Assembly (NCBI GenBank): GCA_029939815.1
Contig: JAOZSF010000046.1
Span: forward strand, 1 to 9,797
Length of the DNA: 9,797 nucleotides
DNA from: a bacterium
Lineage (GTDB): Bacteria; Auribacterota; UBA3054; B51-G9
Reading direction: 5' to 3'
The notes beneath the pieces were generated by a model. That model was not told the origin of the DNA and searched no databases. It saw only the letters and a list, made by a program, of their open reading frames with translations. The position numbers were made by a program, and so were the translations under genes. This document shows, in pieces, positions 6,442 to 9,797 of the stretch. The first letter of the stretch is position 1. Every line of letters begins with the position of its first letter.

Positions 6442-6450
6442 ACTTAGAAA

Positions 6451-6462
6451 TTCTATGCACCC
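6451..6462. repeat. Second copy of the shared 12-base word
   Basis: TTCTATGCACCC matches 1356-1367 exactly. Here it starts 9 bases after the end of the palindrome at 6441, against about 80 bases after the palindrome in the first spacer, so the two are not held at fixed distance. It lies 145 bases upstream of the GH38 start codon. Confidence 0.5.
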
Positions 6463-6507
6463 TAAAAGAGTTAACCCCTTGTATTAAAAAATATATTTGG
6501 TTAAAAT

Positions 6508-6537
6508 TTCAAAATAATATTAAAAATTCACTATAAT
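6508..6537 (+). promoter_or_regulatory. Probable promoter of the GH38 gene
   Basis: A perfect TATAAT (6532-6537) is preceded by TTCAAA (6508-6513) at 18 bases, four of six matching TTGACA. Transcription from here would give a leader of about 64 bases. The tract is very AT-rich, which lowers the weight of the match. Confidence 0.4.
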
Positions 6538-6607
6538 AAGTAATTGTAAAATGAAAAAATGAAAAAATCCGCTAAAATTTAAACCAGACTACAAATAAAT
6601 AGAAGAA

Positions 6608-9600
6608 ATGCATAAAGAAAAAATAAAATTGTTGGAAAAAAGAATCGATGTGTTTTACCAGTGGCTTAAACAGCAGATCATTGTAAAAACTATACCTCTT
6701 AAAGTGGAGTTCTATAGAACAGAATTACCATGCACATTCGATGATCGCCTGAACGGAGAATATGTCTCGATTAACGAAGGTGAACAATGGGGTAAAGAGT
6801 GGGAAAGTGCATGGTTCCATCTGACGGCAGAAGTTCCCGAAGAATGGAAAAATCAAAATGTTGTTGCACGTATGGATTTCGGGGGCGAAGCTTTGGTGTT
6901 TGATGATTTAGGATGCCCGGTGTATGGCTTGACAAACGGCTCGGTATTTGACCTTGATTTCAACAAAGATATTTATCGTCTTTTTACGTCATGTAACGGC
7001 GGAGAAAAAGTTGATCTTTATGTTGAAGCAGCAGCAAATCTTCTTTTTGGGATTAATCGTCATGGAGACCCCAAATCAGACGACCCGAAAATTCACGGAC
7101 ACTTTGATGCAAAGTTGAATCACGCGAAATTATGCATTTTTGACGCTGAAATGTGGCATTTATGGCTCGATCTTGAAGTCCTTATTTCACTCATGCATGT
7201 TTTGCCGGAAAATAGCGTTCGTAGAGCAAAAATCCTGCGCGGTATAAATAACGCTATTGAAGCATTCGGGAACTCACGCGAAAATTTGGCAAAAACGGTG
7301 AAAGAAATGAAGAAACTCTATGAAACACCTGCAAATGCTTCCGATATGAACGTAATCGCCGTTGGACATGCCCATATTGATACGGGTTGGCTGTGGCCTG
7401 TGCGGGAATCAATCAGGAAATGTGCCAGAACTTTCGCAAGCCAGATAGACCTTCTTGAAAAATATCCTGATTATGTTTTTGGAGCGTCACAGGCGCAGCA
7501 CTATCTTTTTGTTAAGGAACATTATCCGAAACTTTACAAAAAAATAAAAAAATATATTAAAGAAGGTCGCTGGGAAATTCAGGGCGGAACATGGGTTGAA
7601 CACGATTGCAATGTAATTGGCGGTGAATCAATGATAAGACAATTTATCCACGGGAAAAATTTTTATCGGGATGAATTTGGATTTGAAGTGAAGAATCTAT
7701 GGTTGCCTGATGTTTTTGGATATTCAGCCGCTATGCCGCAAATACTAAAAAAATGCGGAGTTGACTTCTTTCTTACCCAAAAAATATCCTGGAGCCAATT
7801 TAATAAATTCCCTCACCATACATTTAAATGGAAAGGTATTGACGGAACAGAAATCGTCACTCATTTTCCGCCCGAAGATAATTATAACGCAATGTTGAAA
7901 CCGGAACAGTTGTGCTATGGGCAGGATAATTTCATAGAAAAAGATGTTTTCGATGAATATATGTCGCTGTTCGGAATTGGTGACGGCGGCGGCGGTCCCA
8001 AAGAGGAATTTGTTGAACGAGGATTGAGAGAGAAAAATTTGGAAGGTTGTCCTAAAGTTCAATTCGGTCGCTCCGACAATTTTTTTGAACGGGTACTTGC
8101 TAAAAATAAAGAATTAGAAACTTGGGAAGGGGAGTTGTATTTGGAACTTCACCGCGGAACTTATACTACTCAGGCACGGACAAAGCGCTGGAACAGAATG
8201 CTTGAAAGCAAACTTCGGCAAGTTGAGTTTATTTGTTCTAACCTTCCTGCCGAGCAATATCCCCGGGAAGAATTAGATAAAATATGGAAAAATCTGCTGA
8301 TGAATCAATTTCATGATATAATTCCCGGATCAAGTATCCACTCCGTTTATGAAGTTGCTGAAGCTGAATATTCTAATAATTTTGCAATATGCAATGAATT
8401 GGAAAATAAAGCCGCAGATAAATTATTTGAAAAAGAAGAAAATACTCTTACTATTTTTAATTCTCTCTCTTATGATTATACACACTCAATCGAATTACCG
8501 GAATCGTGGAACGGATGCGGAATAGAAGATGAGTACGCAAACCCGATTCCTGTTCAGCAGGAAAGTACCGGTAATATTGCTATGACTACTATTCCTGCGC
8601 ATAGTGCGATAACGATTCGTAAATCAGGAATTACCCAGCCGAACATTCCAGGTAATGATTTAATTTTGGAAAATGATCTTATTAAATACGAATTTTCTGA
8701 AAATGGTGAAATTATCTCGGTTGAAGATAAAGAAACAGGACATAAAGTACTCGAAGAAGGAAAACTCGGAAATAAATTCTCCCTTTATGTTGACCGCCCG
8801 CATACATACGATGCATGGGATATTGATATTTATTATGAAAATCAACTGATCGAAAACGCTAAAGGAGTAAAATCAGCCAATATTGTAGATGGTGATATTC
8901 GAAAAGGGTTGCAGTTCGAACTTACTATCGGTAATTCAAATATATTCCAAAAGATATATCTTGACGCAAACAGTAAACGTCTTGATTTCAAAACTGAAGT
9001 AGAATGGAACGAAATGCATCATATGCTCAGAGTGGCTTTCCCGACAAAAATAAAAAATAGTGAGTTTATTTCGGATATTCAGTACGGATATGTTAAACGG
9101 GCAACTTATCGGAACACAAGCTGGGATATGGCTAAATTTGAAACGGTGGCACACCGCTATGTTGACCTTTCAGATCAGCATTATGGTGTTGCTCTGCTCA
9201 ATGATTGTAAATACGGTCACAAAGTTTATAAAAATGTAATTGATTTGAATCTGCTGCGCTCGCCGACAGAGCCGGATCCTATTGCTGACCAGGGGCATCA
9301 CGAATTCACATATTCGCTTCTGCCGCACATTGGGACGCTTATTGATTCAGATGTTATAAAAGAGGCTGCGATGCTTAATACACGGCCTGTAATTTTTGAA
9401 AACCTGGCAACTGATTCTACGATATTATCGCCGATTATTTTGGATGCTGACGGAATATCGCTGGAAGTAGTAAAAAGGGCTGAAAAGGATGATTCAATCA
9501 TCCTGCGCTTGGTTGAAACCAAAGGGGGGTATTCCGGCGGAACAATGGAAGTTATAAATAAAAAGGCAAAGCTGACAGAAACTGATATGCTTGAATGGAA

Positions 9601-9685
9601 CGACTCTGAAATTATTGATTCTGAGCAGCCGGTTAATTTAAAATTCCAACCGTTTGAAATCAGAACCTACAGAATAAAACTTTAG
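6608..9685 (+). CDS. GH38 alpha-mannosidase, cytoplasmic type
   Basis: A retaining, Zn-dependent alpha-mannosidase that removes mannose from oligosaccharides. The 1025-residue length and the N-terminal galactose-binding-like region (about 30-180) match the Ams1/MAN2C1-like branch. There is no signal peptide, so it should act in the cytoplasm on imported or recycled mannosides. Catalytic-domain landmarks are GHAHIDTGWLWP (253-264; zinc ligands His256 and Asp258), QGGTWVEHDCN (325-335), LWLPDVFGYSAAMPQI (364-379; nucleophile Asp368, also a zinc ligand), GDGGGGP (458-464), ELHRGTYTTQA (513-523) and NQFHDIIPGSSI (566-577; zinc ligand His569). The mid-region three-helix bundle (TKRWNRMLESKLRQVE) and the C-terminal beta domain ending FQPFEIRTYRIKL are intact. 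All catalytic residues are present and nothing suggests decay. AGAAG lies only 2 bases before the ATG, so a good ribosome site is lacking, but the N-terminus aligns with the family from the first residues. No partner gene follows within the window. Confidence 0.97.
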   Translation: MHKEKIKLLEKRIDVFYQWLKQQIIVKTIPLKVEFYRTELPCTFDDRLNGEYVSINEGEQWGKEWESAWFHLTAEVPEEWKNQNVVARMDFGGEALVFDDLGCPVYGLTNGSVFDLDFNKDIYRLFTSCNGGEKVDLYVEAAANLLFGINRHGDPKSDDPKIHGHFDAKLNHAKLCIFDAEMWHLWLDLEVLISLMHVLPENSVRRAKILRGINNAIEAFGNSRENLAKTVKEMKKLYETPANASDMNVIAVGHAHIDTGWLWPVRESIRKCARTFASQIDLLEKYPDYVFGASQAQHYLFVKEHYPKLYKKIKKYIKEGRWEIQGGTWVEHDCNVIGGESMIRQFIHGKNFYRDEFGFEVKNLWLPDVFGYSAAMPQILKKCGVDFFLTQKISWSQFNKFPHHTFKWKGIDGTEIVTHFPPEDNYNAMLKPEQLCYGQDNFIEKDVFDEYMSLFGIGDGGGGPKEEFVERGLREKNLEGCPKVQFGRSDNFFERVLAKNKELETWEGELYLELHRGTYTTQARTKRWNRMLESKLRQVEFICSNLPAEQYPREELDKIWKNLLMNQFHDIIPGSSIHSVYEVAEAEYSNNFAICNELENKAADKLFEKEENTLTIFNSLSYDYTHSIELPESWNGCGIEDEYANPIPVQQESTGNIAMTTIPAHSAITIRKSGITQPNIPGNDLILENDLIKYEFSENGEIISVEDKETGHKVLEEGKLGNKFSLYVDRPHTYDAWDIDIYYENQLIENAKGVKSANIVDGDIRKGLQFELTIGNSNIFQKIYLDANSKRLDFKTEVEWNEMHHMLRVAFPTKIKNSEFISDIQYGYVKRATYRNTSWDMAKFETVAHRYVDLSDQHYGVALLNDCKYGHKVYKNVIDLNLLRSPTEPDPIADQGHHEFTYSLLPHIGTLIDSDVIKEAAMLNTRPVIFENLATDSTILSPIILDADGISLEVVKRAEKDDSIILRLVETKGGYSGGTMEVINKKAKLTETDMLEWNDSEIIDSEQPVNLKFQPFEIRTYRIKL

Positions 9686-9768
9686 AGGGCAGACACATAG
9701 CTCGGCCCCTGCCGGAAACTTAATTACTTAAATCTGATATTGTTGTGGATATTTTCTCCCGTTTATTG

Positions 9769-9774
9769 TATAAT
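9769..9774 (+). promoter_or_regulatory. Candidate -10 box near the right edge
   Basis: A perfect TATAAT lies 28-23 bases from the right edge, in the spacer after the GH38 stop. The best upstream hexamer is TTGTGG at 20 bases, too far for a standard promoter. It may serve a plus-strand gene beyond the window. The spacer (9686-9797) otherwise holds only an imperfect stem GGCAG/CTGCC (9688-9713) without a T-run. Confidence 0.25.
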
Positions 9775-9797
9775 TATTAACTAATAACTATTAACTA
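9775..9797. repeat. AT-rich direct repeat at the window edge
   Basis: TATTAACTA occurs at 9775-9783 and 9789-9797, a 14-base period with ATAAC between the copies. The second copy ends on the last base of the window, so it is not known whether the repeat continues. Confidence 0.4.

Larger units (their letters stand above)
6256..6607. other. Divergent 352-base spacer with regulatory and repeat elements
   Basis: There is no gene of credible length in this stretch. From left to right it holds the leader of the DUF945 gene with a GC hairpin (6304-6319), that gene's promoter (6334-6362), a small AAGGG-AGTT-CCCTT stem (6372-6385), a REP-like palindrome (6418-6441), the shared 12-mer (6451-6462), a very AT-rich tract with the likely GH38 promoter (6508-6537), and two tiny overlapping open frames at 6551-6582 (MKK and MKKSAKI) in the GH38 leader. 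Confidence 0.75.

Noticed and set aside
7745..8062. A 105-codon minus-strand open frame inside the GH38 gene
   Set aside because: It is antisense to the conserved GH38 catalytic core; the protein shows no family features.
9688..9713. GGCAG/CTGCC inverted repeat after the GH38 stop as a terminator
   Set aside because: The stem is 5 bases with a 16-base loop, alternative pairings compete, and no T-run follows.

Overview
The window is AT-rich bacterial DNA with five protein genes. Four carry an N-terminal export or membrane signal and one is cytoplasmic. The lipoprotein, the DUF945-type membrane-anchored protein and the exported glycosidase suggest a diderm, carbohydrate-degrading bacterium. 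Two spacers have E. coli-like sigma-70 promoters (TTGACT-17-TATAGT and TTGAAA-17-TACAAT), and no start is preceded by a GGAGG Shine-Dalgarno sequence. GC-rich palindromes sit in AT-rich spacers, and one exported protein has long repetitive modules. A PVC-type lineage (Lentisphaerota, Kiritimatiellota or Planctomycetota) is a reasonable guess, but nothing here is taxonomically decisive. I see no rRNA, tRNA, CRISPR, transposase, integrase or phage gene.

Layout. Bases 1-1124 (minus) hold the N-terminal 374 residues of an exported GH5-type glycoside hydrolase that runs off the window edge. A 295-base divergent spacer follows. It contains a compound GC-rich palindrome, a 12-base word shared with another spacer, and a strong promoter for the next gene. 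Bases 1420-2424 (plus) encode an ApbE-family FAD:protein FMN transferase lipoprotein. It converges on 2485-4839 (minus), a 784-residue exported protein of unknown function in which short hydrophobic/glycine repeats flank Ig/cadherin-like domains. Upstream of that, on the same strand, 4942-6255 encodes a membrane-anchored DUF945 (YdgA-like) protein. A 352-base divergent spacer carries its promoter, a hairpin in its predicted leader, another REP-like palindrome, the second copy of the 12-base word and a probable promoter for the last gene. Bases 6608-9685 (plus) encode a complete cytoplasmic GH38 alpha-mannosidase. The last 112 bases are spacer, probably with a promoter for a gene beyond the edge.

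How the genes fit together. GH5 (exported) and GH38 (cytoplasmic) fit use of beta-glucan- or mannose-containing glycans, but they lie about 5.5 kb apart with unrelated genes between and are not an operon. ApbE attaches FMN to exported redox proteins; no recognisable target (Rnf/Nqr subunit or FMN-binding domain) is in the window. The DUF945 and 784-residue genes are co-directional, 102 bases apart, and may be co-transcribed or separately promoted.

I did not find a convincing new multi-gene system. The points most worth following up are the repeat-Ig-repeat architecture of the 784-residue protein, the probable leaderless transcript of apbE (and perhaps of the GH5 gene), and the small family of GC-rich palindromes and the shared 12-mer in the spacers.
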